Source: Trebouxia sp. TZW2008
Taxonomy: Eukaryota > Chlorophyta > Trebouxiophyceae > Trebouxiales > Trebouxiaceae
Length of the DNA stretch: 64,000 nt
Direction: 5' to 3'
Assembly: GCA_002118135.1 (NCBI GenBank)
Contig: BDIU01000311.1
Coordinates: 1 to 64,000, forward strand
Shown in pieces: positions 1 to 11,900 of the stretch. The translations under genes were made by a program, and so were the position numbers. Within the stretch, counting starts at the first letter, position 1. The number at the start of each line of letters is the position of its first letter. The notes under the pieces are model-generated. The model saw nothing but the letters and a program-made list of their open reading frames with translations, ran no database searches and had not been told where the DNA came from.

Positions 1-315
1 TACTAAGTCACATGTTCATGAATGGGTTGACCGAATTTCCCAGACCATGTCTATGTTTAGCAAATACAGCTCAACATGTCCGCACACAGGGGCCAAATTA
101 TGAAATGCCACAAATTGCATATATGGCTTGCTGAAGTCAATGACATCTTATTGGCAGACAAGTCCAAGCTCAGCACTAAATGGCTAACATGATTGCTCTC
201 TAGCGCTTGCGACTGTCTTCACAACATGTGTACACAGCCACATGTTCCTTGCATGATAGACACCAAAGCGATCTAAGCAATGAGACACCGGAACCTGATG
301 TATCAGGTTTTCAAT

Positions 316-1596
316 CTAAGCAAACCAAACTTCACTTAATTTGGGCCAAACCACTGAGTCAAGTGGCAAGTTCTCATCAATTTGCCTTGGCATCTGGAGC
401 CCCCAGCTTCTGGAAGTATCAGCACTATTGTAGTCAAGATGCAGCAACACATACACTTCATGACATGCTGCAGATAAATCCAAAGTCAACCAAAAAAGAC
501 ATGGCCAGTCACCTTGCATCAAGACCACCATGGCGTTATAGTCAAGTTCAACATCAGCTAGTGTCAGAAACATAAGCTCTGGCCATTTTCCTTTTGCAAG
601 ATAGTTCACAGCAGTGCTATCCAAGGCATTTCCTGACAAGTTGAGGGAGCAAAGGTTTGGCCAGGAGGCTGTGACTAGTTTCTGAACAGCCTGTGCATCG
701 AGACCACAATCTGCAAGGACTAGAAACTGCAGCTTGGTAGATGTAGCTTGCACCAATGCTGAGAATGTGGTCAACCCTAGCTGGTTTTGACCAAGATTGA
801 TGGTATGAAGATCTGGAAAAGGCCCATTCAGCAGTCGAGCAATGCTTGAATCGCCCAAGCTGGTACTGTGCAACACCATTTGCGACATGTCTAACCCCAT
901 ATTTGTCATCAGCATTGCGACATGCTTCACTTGAGTAGCAGAAGCCTCCACTTTCTCTGCTGCGACAAGTTGCACTTGCTTGCTTTTTGCTGTCACGAAG
1001 GCTTGTCTGTGAGCATTTGGTGTGAGAGCAGTTGGCGGAGGAGCAGCTGATGAAGTCTCCTGGTGGTCACCCTTACTTGTTGGTGTCTGCTGTTTGCCAA
1101 GTGCTGTGTTGAAGCCCAGTTTCAGTAGCTCCCATACAACGTAGATAGTAAACATAGCAAGCAAGACAGCAGAGATGATAACAAGAATAAGGAGGAAAAA
1201 TCCTGCAATGGAGAAAGCCACGGCAAGCTCAAGCCAGTTAGACTTTGGTTCCAATGTAATGTGTTTCACTCTGATGACAAAGACCGTGCTGCTTCTATTG
1301 TGCTGCTTGAGACACACAATTGCTAGAGGTTCAAGCTTGCCATGCGGCCACTTGAAGCCATACTCAGCAACTTCTTCAAGCAAATGTATGACGGTCAGGT
1401 GAGGCCAGTCATGTTGAGTGAGTAAATGAAGGTCCTGTGCACATGTCAAAGTGACCTTGCAAGCTAAGCCCTTGACAGCCTGGCACAATTCTCTGTTACA
1501 AGCCAGCAGGTTATCAAGCGATGTAGGCGATAAGAAGGAAGCCAGCTCTGGCACCTTATGCAAGAGGTCAGCAGGCAGACAGTGTTCTGCTTGCAT
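316..1596 (-). CDS. Single-exon F-box-like, transmembrane, leucine-rich-repeat protein (426 aa)
   Basis: The open frame extends further upstream but only from a non-ATG codon. I place the start at the ATG at 1596, which aligns with the start of the paralogue at 15.5 kb. Residues 6-45 (PADLLHKVPELASFLSP and the following LACNREL) resemble a degenerate F-box helix pair. A strongly hydrophobic stretch at about residues 120-160 (AVAFSIAGFFLLILVIISAV) predicts one or two membrane helices. It is followed by a polar Ser/Pro/Gln linker. About residues 225-390 hold irregular LRRs of the form LxxLxLxxNxL (LCSLNLSGNALD). No intron is evident. The 424-aa paralogue on the other side of the phosphodiesterase gene has the same layout, so both appear to be members of a lineage-expanded family. 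The molecular function is unknown; a role in binding or scaffolding is inference from the LRRs. Confidence 0.75.
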   Translation of the reverse strand: MQAEHCLPADLLHKVPELASFLSPTSLDNLLACNRELCQAVKGLACKVTLTCAQDLHLLTQHDWPHLTVIHLLEEVAEYGFKWPHGKLEPLAIVCLKQHNRSSTVFVIRVKHITLEPKSNWLELAVAFSIAGFFLLILVIISAVLLAMFTIYVVWELLKLGFNTALGKQQTPTSKGDHQETSSAAPPPTALTPNAHRQAFVTAKSKQVQLVAAEKVEASATQVKHVAMLMTNMGLDMSQMVLHSTSLGDSSIARLLNGPFPDLHTINLGQNQLGLTTFSALVQATSTKLQFLVLADCGLDAQAVQKLVTASWPNLCSLNLSGNALDSTAVNYLAKGKWPELMFLTLADVELDYNAMVVLMQGDWPCLFWLTLDLSAACHEVYVLLHLDYNSADTSRSWGLQMPRQIDENLPLDSVVWPKLSEVWFA

Positions 1597-2902
1597 TTTG
1601 CCAGGGGCTTGCCACCGGTAAGGATTAGCTTGTGACAAACTATTGCTTCGTTGGGACCGCGAAAGGCAAGAGCGTTGAAGGCAGGCGATTTTTGAGCTTG
1701 AACGCAATGTATAGCAGCACGCTCACCATTTCATTTGTTGGACTAGAGGGCTATTGGATGTGTTCGATCAGCCCGCTCCGACAAATCCGTCGCAAAGGTC
1801 GAATGCATCAGGTAGCCGTCCTGAAGGGCTGCAGATCCTGTGGCTATACCTGCACTGTACCGTGAAGCCTTCGGATTTCCACAGCACAGCAAGGAAAACT
1901 GTTTGCTTTGACAATGTCTTTCAAATGTTGTCTCGGCGTTGGTCTTCCATTAGACGACGGGAACCTCAATGGCTGAGTCAGTGCACCGTTGAGCGCAAAT
2001 CTTGAGAAAAGCAAGATTGTCATTGCGGTATCGCAGGAGCAACATTCCACATCACAAAGTGTCAGCTGCCATGCACTGCACTAGACACAATCTGGTATGC
2101 CCAGGACAGGGACCACACAGCATTCACAAACCATTTGTCAAATGGTCCTGCAGTGTACATGTTGCGTCCGCAGCGATCATGATCACTTGAGGTCATGCAC
2201 AACATTAAAATGAAAATGTCCCAAACTTGCAGCGCGCTCAAACTGCGCATGTAGTTTAATCCTCCAAAACAGGTATTATAAGACTTGGCGTGCAGACCAA
2301 CAAACCAGCATGACATATGTGTCACAATCTCACTGTCAAGTCTGCTGACTGGAAGATCTGGTTTCAAACTTGAAGGTCCACACGTAAAGGTGAGCCACAA
2401 CGCTACTTTTACATGTCTCAATTCACGTCACCCCAAAGAGACTTTAATTCTGAGACATGCAAGACTGCAATCTCTGAAACGCATTCAATGATATCAAAGC
2501 GCTTCATCCTGTCTGAAACATGGCAGCATAACACATGTCATCTGGGATAAACTGATTTGATGATGCTCCAGGCACTCTGCCCTCAGGGCTCAGCATACAA
2601 GCCAAACTGCAGCAGACACTGTCTTACTGCTTTACAACAAATTTGTCCTGGTATGCACTTAGTACGTAGTGGTACGTAGTGGTACGTAGTGGTATGCACT
2701 TATCTCTGTACAGTAATGGCAGACGTGAGAGGACTGAAAGCAGCTGTCCAACACCTCTCTGATGCACAGACCTCTCGAGTATCAGTCTGTACAATTCCCT
2801 CTCCAGCAAATGACCCTCTGACGACCCTTGCACAGCTGATGCTACTGCCAGCAAAACTCAATTACAGTAAGACCTCAACCCCACAGCTCTTTATCAGTAA
2901 GC
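1597..2902. other. Intergenic region
   Basis: This lies between two same-strand genes. It contains only short unrelated open frames and no recognisable protein or RNA gene. The one structured element is a small tandem repeat near 2.66 kb, listed separately. Confidence 0.5.
2651..2701. repeat. Three-copy 10-bp tandem repeat inside a direct repeat
   Basis: Three perfect copies of GTACGTAGTG occupy 2662-2691. They are bracketed by two copies of GTATGCACTT (2651-2660 and 2692-2701). This looks like replication slippage nested in a short duplication. No function is evident. Confidence 0.85.
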
Positions 2903-5900
2903 TTATGCTGCATCGCTCCTGTTCCCAGTTGGTGCTGATGCTGATGCTACAAGCGCATCATCTGCTGCTACAGCATCCTGCCAGGCTTGGCAGTTGGCCA
3001 TTGCTCCCTCGTACAATGGCCGAGTATCCTCAAACACGTCAGCCATTGCTTTGAACAATGGCAGCCCAACAATCTGAAAGAAGCCAACCTGCAAAACAAG
3101 GCTCAGAAAGTGAGCAATCAGGAGGCCCCGGTCCTGAACCCTCTGCCAGGGCAGGCAGAACCATTTACACAGAGACAGACTGAGCTTTGTAGCTTGACAG
3201 GAGCGGTGCAAACTATGCATGTGCGGTGGTGCTGAGTGACAAGCACCATTGCATGCAATGCTGACTGCTTTTGATACTGCTGCGTCATATAGTCCAAAAG
3301 CAGCTCTGCTGCCACAATGGCAAGCATAGCCCACACGCAGCACCAAGGGTGAAATGTCTGACAAGAGTGTGTGACAGTCAAAGCACACCTGAGATCGCGT
3401 GATGCCGCCTTTCTGGCTGCGGTCCATAAGGGGACTCACAGACAATCCGAGCGCTTTTTCTTTGTCACCCTACATTGTATCAGCCCTCATCAAAAACTCT
3501 GATTGGAATTGCTTGGCTTGTGCAGGTATGCAACGAATGTGCTTTCATGACCATACTTTGCCCTGAACCAGTGCTTGTTGACTGTGGCCAAACTTTCATG
3601 TCCACAATAGCTCCAGACTTGTGTGCATAGACTTCTTTGAAACGCTGTTGTGGATAGCTAGCTAAGCAAAGCACAGCATGTCCTGGATGCAGACTCTGTT
3701 GATGGCATCAGAAAGACTGTTCAAGCGTGAGCTGCCATGACATGCACTACAAAGGTTGACTGATGATGGGCTGCAGGCATGACACAAAGCTCTATCCAGC
3801 TCATCAGTGGCAGCTTGCTGTCACAACTCACCTGTCTGAACATCTCTTCTTCCAGCTGATAGGCCCAGCGCTTGTGAGTGGCGCCATCTGCTGCCAAGTG
3901 TCCAATGTCAGCGCACTTCAGCATCATCTGCATTAGTCAGCTGAGTCTCTGTGTTGTGCTGCCAAGACATCCGCAGCATCAAAATCAACAGGCTCGTTCA
4001 ACAGCTCCAAAAGCACTTCATGTGAGAGGCAGACCTGCACTTTTCCCGTTTCTGTGCTGTGACACATCAAAAACATGGGACTGTAGTGTTGCTTAATTCT
4101 GCAAGATCAAATAGGATGAGCAACCTGTGCTCAGCAATGTGAAGCGTGATAATTCTGATTCACCTTTTTCACTGCCAGTCACAGTGCCTGCAAATTGCCT
4201 GGTTGGCTGACTTGTGCATGCAAACCTTCTCCTCATTGATCTCAGTCTGGGCTTTACTACTAGACAATGGAGATGCTATGCCACAGATCACATGGAACAT
4301 GGACATTACCGCTACTGTATAATCAACAAAACTCATCTGTCAACTTTTTACAAACAAGTCAACATCAGAAATGTAGAAATACATTCAAGCAAGAATGCTG
4401 ACCTGACAGGCTAGGACCTTATTCTCAGGTTTGATGTCCAGCCAGTCTGCCCCAACAGTTCCAACTTTCTGCAGCTTTGCATTGTTCCCTGGCAGAGGGC
4501 ACTTCGTGGCAGCCTGTGGAAGGACAAGGCATTGTTGCAAGTTGAATATGGCTACCAAACAAGCTAGACTAGTCTGGCAAGACAGGACTTGTGCCACACA
4601 CCTAGCATGCATGCTAGAACATGCAACTTATCATTATTTTGTTCATCATTAAGTATGCCTGAATTCGCAGCTTGGGTATTGAGCGATGATGTGGGCAGTG
4701 GCTGACAAATGAGCAAGCTGCAATGCATGCTACAACGTATGCAGCATGCAATCAGGAGTGGATAGCAAGCTGCAATGCATGCTGCATGCAAAGTGGACTG
4801 AAGCTGACCAGGAACATGGTGAGGATGCTGAAGTGCTTCTTCATGTCAGTGCCCAGCACCTCATCAGCCAGAGTGCACCGCCACAGCTCTGTTTGCTCCC
4901 GAGTCAAGTTCTGCACATACAAAAGACAAGTGCAGGTCATTCTCAAACGCGGTGAGCGTGCAATTTTGTGGCTAAGACACCATTTGGTCATGACTCAAAC
5001 AAGCACATCAGAAGAACCACTCAGGCTGTCAAAGGTATGGCTTGCAGCAGCCATACATACGTGTCAAAAGGTACTCAAGTCCAATGAATCCACAAGCAGG
5101 GCAAGGAGCGACAGCTGCTGCTCTCCTTTGGCAAGCACAGCTGCAAAATTATGCTGTGTACAGCAGTGACTGCAGCCTGAGCAAGGCCTATTAGTCAAGC
5201 AGTACAGCAGCACTTATGCAGGTAAACAAATTGCAGGTAATGCTGGTAATGCACTCAGGCAGCGTCAATTTGTCAATCATGCAAATAATGAGTGTTTGCA
5301 CAAGCCATAGCTGGACCAAGCTGTAGGCTTGTTGCTCTTCTGGACAAGCAAAGCTGCACGCATATGCTGCGTCCAGCGGCAGGTGCACCCTAAGGCGTTC
5401 AGATCAAGCAGTGCAGCAGCAGTCAAGCAAAGCTCAGCAGCCAGTCAATCAACGAAGGGCCAAAGCAGCATAAGTTTGGCAGCGCCAGACAATAGTTGGC
5501 CTACCGCAAAGAAGCAGTGCTCTGGACGCAGTAGCAGTCGCAGGGAGGCTGCCAGGTGATGATTCTCCCAAGGAGACTGGAAATGATATGTGATTGCCAA
5601 GTCATGCATTGTCCTGCAATACACACTGGCTTTCACTTGTTACAGACTCAAGCCTACATAGCTGAGCTGCTACTGGTGATACCAGCGCAGAATGTTGCCA
5701 GCTTCTCACCAGATAGTGCAGGCTTTTGCAACACGCACCTTTGACTCTTCTCAAAATATCAATCACAATGATACACAAGGTGTTGCAGCAAGCTTGATGC
5801 ATGTGACAGGCTTCCGTCACAACAGGCAGCCTCAATCAAGCATGCGTCAATACATGGCGCAGCCTGTACTATAGCTTCACCATGGAGCCAGCTGTGCAAT

Positions 5901-8900
5901 GGTCAGTACAAGTGCAAACACACATCCGCATGCATGCAGCATGTCCTTTGGCCTCCAAGTGGGGCGTGTTATGTCTGACCTGTTCAGGAAGTCATTGTTG
6001 ACTCCGCCATGTCCGTAGTCATGCACCGTGGCGGCCATGAGGCTGGCCAGTAGGGTGAGGTCATCCACCACTTTGGCCCTCATGATGCCGCCATGAGTCA
6101 TCAGCATATGGGTCAGCTGAACCACTGAGGCCACATGAATACTACAACACGACAGTTTGCACAGTCAACCCATGGCCAGGGTCATCAAATGAAGGGTGAG
6201 GTCATCTACCACTTTGGCCCTCATGATGCCGCCATGAGCCATCAGCATATGAGTGAGCTGAACCACCAATGCCACATGTATGCTGCAGCATGACAGTTGG
6301 CACAGTCAGCAAGTGACAAGCATTATCAATCAAGAGTAAGGTCATCCAGTGCTATGGCCCTCATGATGCTGCCACGAGTCATTAGCATGTGAGTGAGCTG
6401 TACCCCCAATGCCAAATGAATGCTGCACAGCAACATATGGTATTTCACAGTACAGAGCGAATGATCAGAGTTGGCAGCAGAATCAAGTCATTCACCACAT
6501 GACAGCAGCCATGAGTCATCAGCATGTGGATCATTCACTGGCCACATGAGTGCTACAGAGCAACATCTTTAAGGCAATGACAGGCAACAGATAGTGACAG
6601 CTGGCCAGTAGGGTGAGGTCATCCACCACTTTGTCCCTCATGATGCCACCATCAGTCATCAGCATGTTGTTCAGCTGAACAATTAACGCCATGCGGATGC
6701 TCTGGACAGACAGAGACAGACTGTTTTTAGCAGAGCATTGTAGTTGACAGCAGGATGAGGTCCTTCACAACTTTGAATCTGATAAGGACGCTTCAGAGAG
6801 ACATTTTTGATAAGTCAGAATAGCACACTGATATCACAACAGCACAGTCAGGTCATGCACTATTTGGCCCTTGTGACGCCGCCATGAGTTAACAGCATGT
6901 GAGTCAACTGAACCACTGACGCCTACTGAATGCTGCAGAATGAGACAAATTGCACCATTAGCAGAGAGTTAGTCTTGAAGCTAGCAGGTTGAGTGCATTA
7001 TTTTGGCTTTCAAGATGCCACAGTGATAGGCACTCCACCCACCAGCATCATCATGGTGGCTATGACAGTTGTGACTGGTACTGGGTTACCTGGGAACGCA
7101 TCACATGTCATGGAGGCAATTATAGCAGGCACAACAACTTATGCAGAAAGGGCAGAGGGTTGCAGCCGCTCTCAAGGCTTTGCAGGTAGTTGCACAGGCT
7201 AGTCTTGTACGTGCCAAAGGAACGCATTGTCAGCAAGGCATGTAAAGCATTTGCTTGGCATGCACTGTCAGCAACGCTTGTAAGGCGGGGCTAACAGCTT
7301 ACGCATTGTGGTAAGGCAGCGGATTGTAGCCACTATCCAGGCTCTGCAGGTAGTTGCACAGGCTAGCCTCATGCATGCCATTTGGTCATGGTGTCAGCCC
7401 ACGTTATTGGTGATTGACGCGTGCGTTGTGAAGGGCAGAGGGCTATGGCCATAATAACCATCAGCGTCATCACTGTGAATACCAAATCTAGAACTGTCAG
7501 CAAAGCATGAGTGACAAGACCAAATGCTTACGCGTTGTGGTAAGGCAGAGGGTTGTAGCCACTCTCCAGGCTCTGCAGGTAGTTACACAGGCTAGCCTCA
7601 TGCATGCCAAACTTGGTCATGGCGCCAGCCCGCTTCATCAGGTAGAAGGTCATCACTGACAGGGTGTGCCCTTCTGTCGCATCGGCAAAGCTGAAGATGT
7701 CAAAATGCCAGTTGTGCTCAGCATCCTGAGAGACACAAGATTGCTGTTTCAGTCCATCCATGTGAACGCAAAGCAGATGAAAGGGTGTGCTGCTGTGTTG
7801 CATTGGCAAAGGTGAAGATGTCCAAAGTGCCAGTTGTGCTCGGCATCCTGAGCAGCACAACAGGATTGCTGTTTGAGAGACCATATACGCAACATAGACT
7901 TGAAAGGTAGAAGGTCATCACTGACACAGGCTGCCCTTCTGTTGCATCGGCAAAGCTGAAGATGTCAAAGTGCCAGTTGTGCTTGGCATCCTGGGCAATA
8001 CAACAGGACTGCAATTCAGACTCTTCATATACATATTTGCGGTCTGCACTTAGCCCAAAAAGTTGCTTTATATTTGGATCCATAGTCTGAAGTGCACAGG
8101 ACAGCAAGCACAAGCTTGTGGTGACTGCAAAGCTGTCAGGGATAGAATGCATACACTGCAGCAAATACAAGCTTCATTGGCATTTCCGGCGGCGCGTCTG
8201 ATCAAGCTCAGGTGTGTTGACTTGATCAAGAACTGATTGTGCAAGCCGGTAATGGCAGCAGGCATGGTATCCAACACAATACATTGTTGCTTCAGCAACA
8301 TTGCAGAGTAAGCACGCTGCTAAACAGCAATTACAATTGCTGCTGAACAGCTCAACTGTTTGCAGACAACAAAGGCGGTGACCCAGCACAGAGAGCTTGA
8401 GACAGAAAACAAGCTCATGTAGAAACACAAGCCGGCATACCTGCAGCATTCGCTCCACAGCTGGAGTGATGGCAGCTGGCAGGCTGTTGCGCTGCAGCGA
8501 GGGGCCAGTGCGCTCTGGCAGCCGCCGCACCACTTGACTGTGACCGTCCAACCCATCCGTAGCTGACACCACCCTCCGGCTTGCAGCACCAGCCTGTAAC
8601 ATGAAAGCACGGTGAGTCACTGTAGTTGTCTTTGCTAGTGATTTGTGCTCCAAAAACCTAGCATGTCACCACTGACGCACCACCTGATTGTGACCATCCA
8701 ACCCACCTGTCTACTATGCTGACAAAGTCACCGGCGACCCAGTCTATTGGCAATTCTTTGACCACACGCAATTTCATGTGCTGCAATTTGAGGTCAACAG
8801 AACACTCTCAGATGAAGAATGGCGAGAACCAGACCGTTGTCATCATGCCGAGGCTTTGTCCTTGACGCAATTGGCATCAGAAGACTTATAGGACAGGATG

Positions 8901-11900
8901 TTGTTCACTACCTGTAGCTGACACCACCCTTCGGCTTGCAGCACCAGCCGATACAGTTCAAGTAAGTCAGCATACTGGGCTTTTTCAGTGCTTCGTACTC
9001 TGTAATGCCTGTGTATCACAGTCAATGCACCACTTGGCTGTGCCCATCCAACCTGTCTGTAGCTGATATCAATTGGCATTTTGCAGCACCAGCTTCTGGC
9101 GCAGTTGGAAACAGCGAATCCTGTTTAACATACTTTCATGTCCGGTGACCCCCACTCTCAAACAGTTACACATCACCACTGATGTGCTAGTCCAAGCATA
9201 CTGCACATTGTGCAAGCAACCCTGCTTTTCAGTAATGTGCATTTTTGAGTGCTCACTCGCTGCATTTTGGCCACTGCATACTGCAGACTGAATGTTGGGC
9301 AAAATGATTCCTTGGCTAAACATGTGAATGGTCCGCAAGCTCTCAGCATCAAGCTGAGTGCATTTAACTTGTATACCAGAACTGCGAGGCGTGATCCACA
9401 ATTTGGTGGCAATTGCTCATTGCATATTGGCATCACTAAACAATGCAAAAATGTGACTGCATGACATGACCACAGGGGCTCACCTGCAGGAGCTGGACCA
9501 TGGAGGCTGCCACTTCAGAGTCAGCTCCCTGGCTGTCCAGCAGCTGCTGCTCCAAGTTGATGGGCTGCCGCAACTCTGTGGTGCACCCAGTCAGCAGGCT
9601 GTGCAGACTCAGCAGCCGGGCTATGGGCGGCTTCTCACCCTGCAATACAATACCCATTAACACCCGTAAACATACAGGATGCTGTTAACCTTGTGCTCAG
9701 GATGCGGCTTTGTACTGGCCTACAAGCCTCCTTGCTGATGCAAAAGGCTTATGCTGTAGCCATTAGCAGGCTATGCCGGCTCAGCAACCAGACTATTTGT
9801 GCCTTCTCACCCTGCATTCAGAAGCCAAGGTTGCAGTATCGACTTGCAGACATAAAGGGGAAAAAAGCATCAACGTGTTTTGAGCGGCGCTGGTTGACAG
9901 ATGGCTTCCCATGATGAGACTGCGCAAAACAGACAGGGTCTCGTCAATGGGCGTGTTGAAATTGAAGTGGACTTCAGGATTTAGCTTCTCTTGCATCCCT
10001 GCTGCCAGGGGGCAATCATAGGCGTTGCAAGGGCTCAACCAGTCTCAAGACAAAGGTGATGACGTACAGCAAGGGTGCCTGCAAGATGATTGTAAAGGTA
10101 GCTTACCATGATGAGGCTGCGCAAGACAGACAGCGTCTCATCAATGGGTGTGTTCAGGTTGAACTGCACTTCAGGATTCAGCTTCTCTTGCACCACTGCT
10201 GCCAGGTTCTTGGCAAGTGCAGTGTTCTCCTGCTCCAAGTGCAGCTTCTCCACTGAAATCATCTCATTCAGCTTTTCCAGCTCCTTGTTTTGCCTGAATG
10301 CGAACGTACACATGGTAACAACTTGAGTGGCGAATGTATGCTGCCAAGTCCTTGGCAAAAGTGGTGTTGTGCTGCTTCAAGCGCAGCTTCCCCACTGAGA
10401 TCATGTCATTAAGCTTTCCCAGCTCCTTGTTTTGCCTTGTTTTGCAAGCATAGGAGGCAATTTCACAGCAGCAGTGGCATGCTCACCTCTAAGCACAGCG
10501 CATTGTGTGAGGCGATTGCTTGCTAAGGCTGGATGTGCTGACTCAAGAGAGCAACAACATGGCAACATGTCATTTTACTCTTGCAACAATTGCAAAGAAA
10601 CATCATTGCAAGCACATGAAGAGCTGAGGGAACTACCCAGTTGGGCATTGAACATGGCACAACAAACTTCTGCAGACATTGGGGTTCAAAGGGGCCAGAG
10701 AGGGGGGTTTGTGGAGCAAGGGGAGGCAGGGCATTCTGCAGGGGACAGGAGTGAAGGCGTGGAGGTGAAGCAGAGGTAGGGAGGGGGCGGGGGGGGGGGG
10801 GCCCCGGCAATGGGGGGGGGGGGGGGGGGGGGGGGGGAGGGGGACCCAGCAATTGGGTGAAGAGGCGCAGAACACCAGAGCAGTACATGTCTAACAAAGT
10901 GCTGAAGAATGGGCTTGTCTTGACTTTCTTATTTCTATGTCCAAGGGTTGCCTTCATTGCAAGCTAAGCATGCATTGTGCAAGATGTTATTATCTCACTT
11001 TTGCAAAACAATCTGCTGTTCCTGCAGCTGAGCCTCCAGAACCTTGCGCTGTGTCATGTTGAAGACTGTCACCAGCATGGCATCACTGTTGGTCACACGA
11101 TCCTGCACAGTCAACATAGTCTTGAAGTGATATCAACCAGTTGTCTGCATATACTTGCTTGAAGCAATGGCATGATGCAAACAATGTAGCTGAAGCATCC
11201 TGCTCTGCGAGACATGCTGCTCAGGCAAAATTGAGGTCAAAGGCAAGCATATGCTGCAAAAGATATGCTTGTCTTGTCGTTGTATGACGGGGTTGAGAGA
11301 GCTTTGGACCATAGTGTCTGTGTCTGCCTAAGTACCAACTGATGACACCTCAGACAATCAACACATGCAAATGATTGGTTCAATGATTGCAGCAAACTAC
11401 AGGTCTATGTAAAGGGCGCCGTGCATACGCAGCAATGCTTTGCATGCTGCAGGAATTTGCAGAACACGAAGCACAAAGACGCAGGATCAAAATGGCTGAC
11501 ATAGCTGCTGCTTTGATTTGCAATGCCAAGCGTACGTTGGAGAAACATGCAGCAGCATCAATACTGTCATCTGAAATGCGGAGCAGCTTTGATCTGAGCG
11601 CACACGCATGCTCCCACATTCTGCATCAGGCACACACTTGCTATATGTGAGTATGCATAAAGGAACGTACCAGCACTGGCCACATCTCCAGCTCTTGCCA
11701 CTTGGTTTTGCCAGTCTTGTGGCTGACATAGGCTTGCATATGGCGGTGCGCCTTCACCTTCTGGTTGAAAATGGCGTCCATGGCTTCATCATAAGCTCTC
11801 TCCCTTTCACCCTCTCCGCCTACAGGCATGTTGGCAAGTGATACAGTATGGGTCATACTCATATTTGTGCATATTGCACAAGTCAAGACCAAGCATTGTG

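Noticed and set aside
10523..10957. Minus-strand open frame with a long polyproline run
   Set aside because: It is the translation of the intronic poly-G tract; it has no conserved flanks and sits inside an intron of the phosphodiesterase gene.
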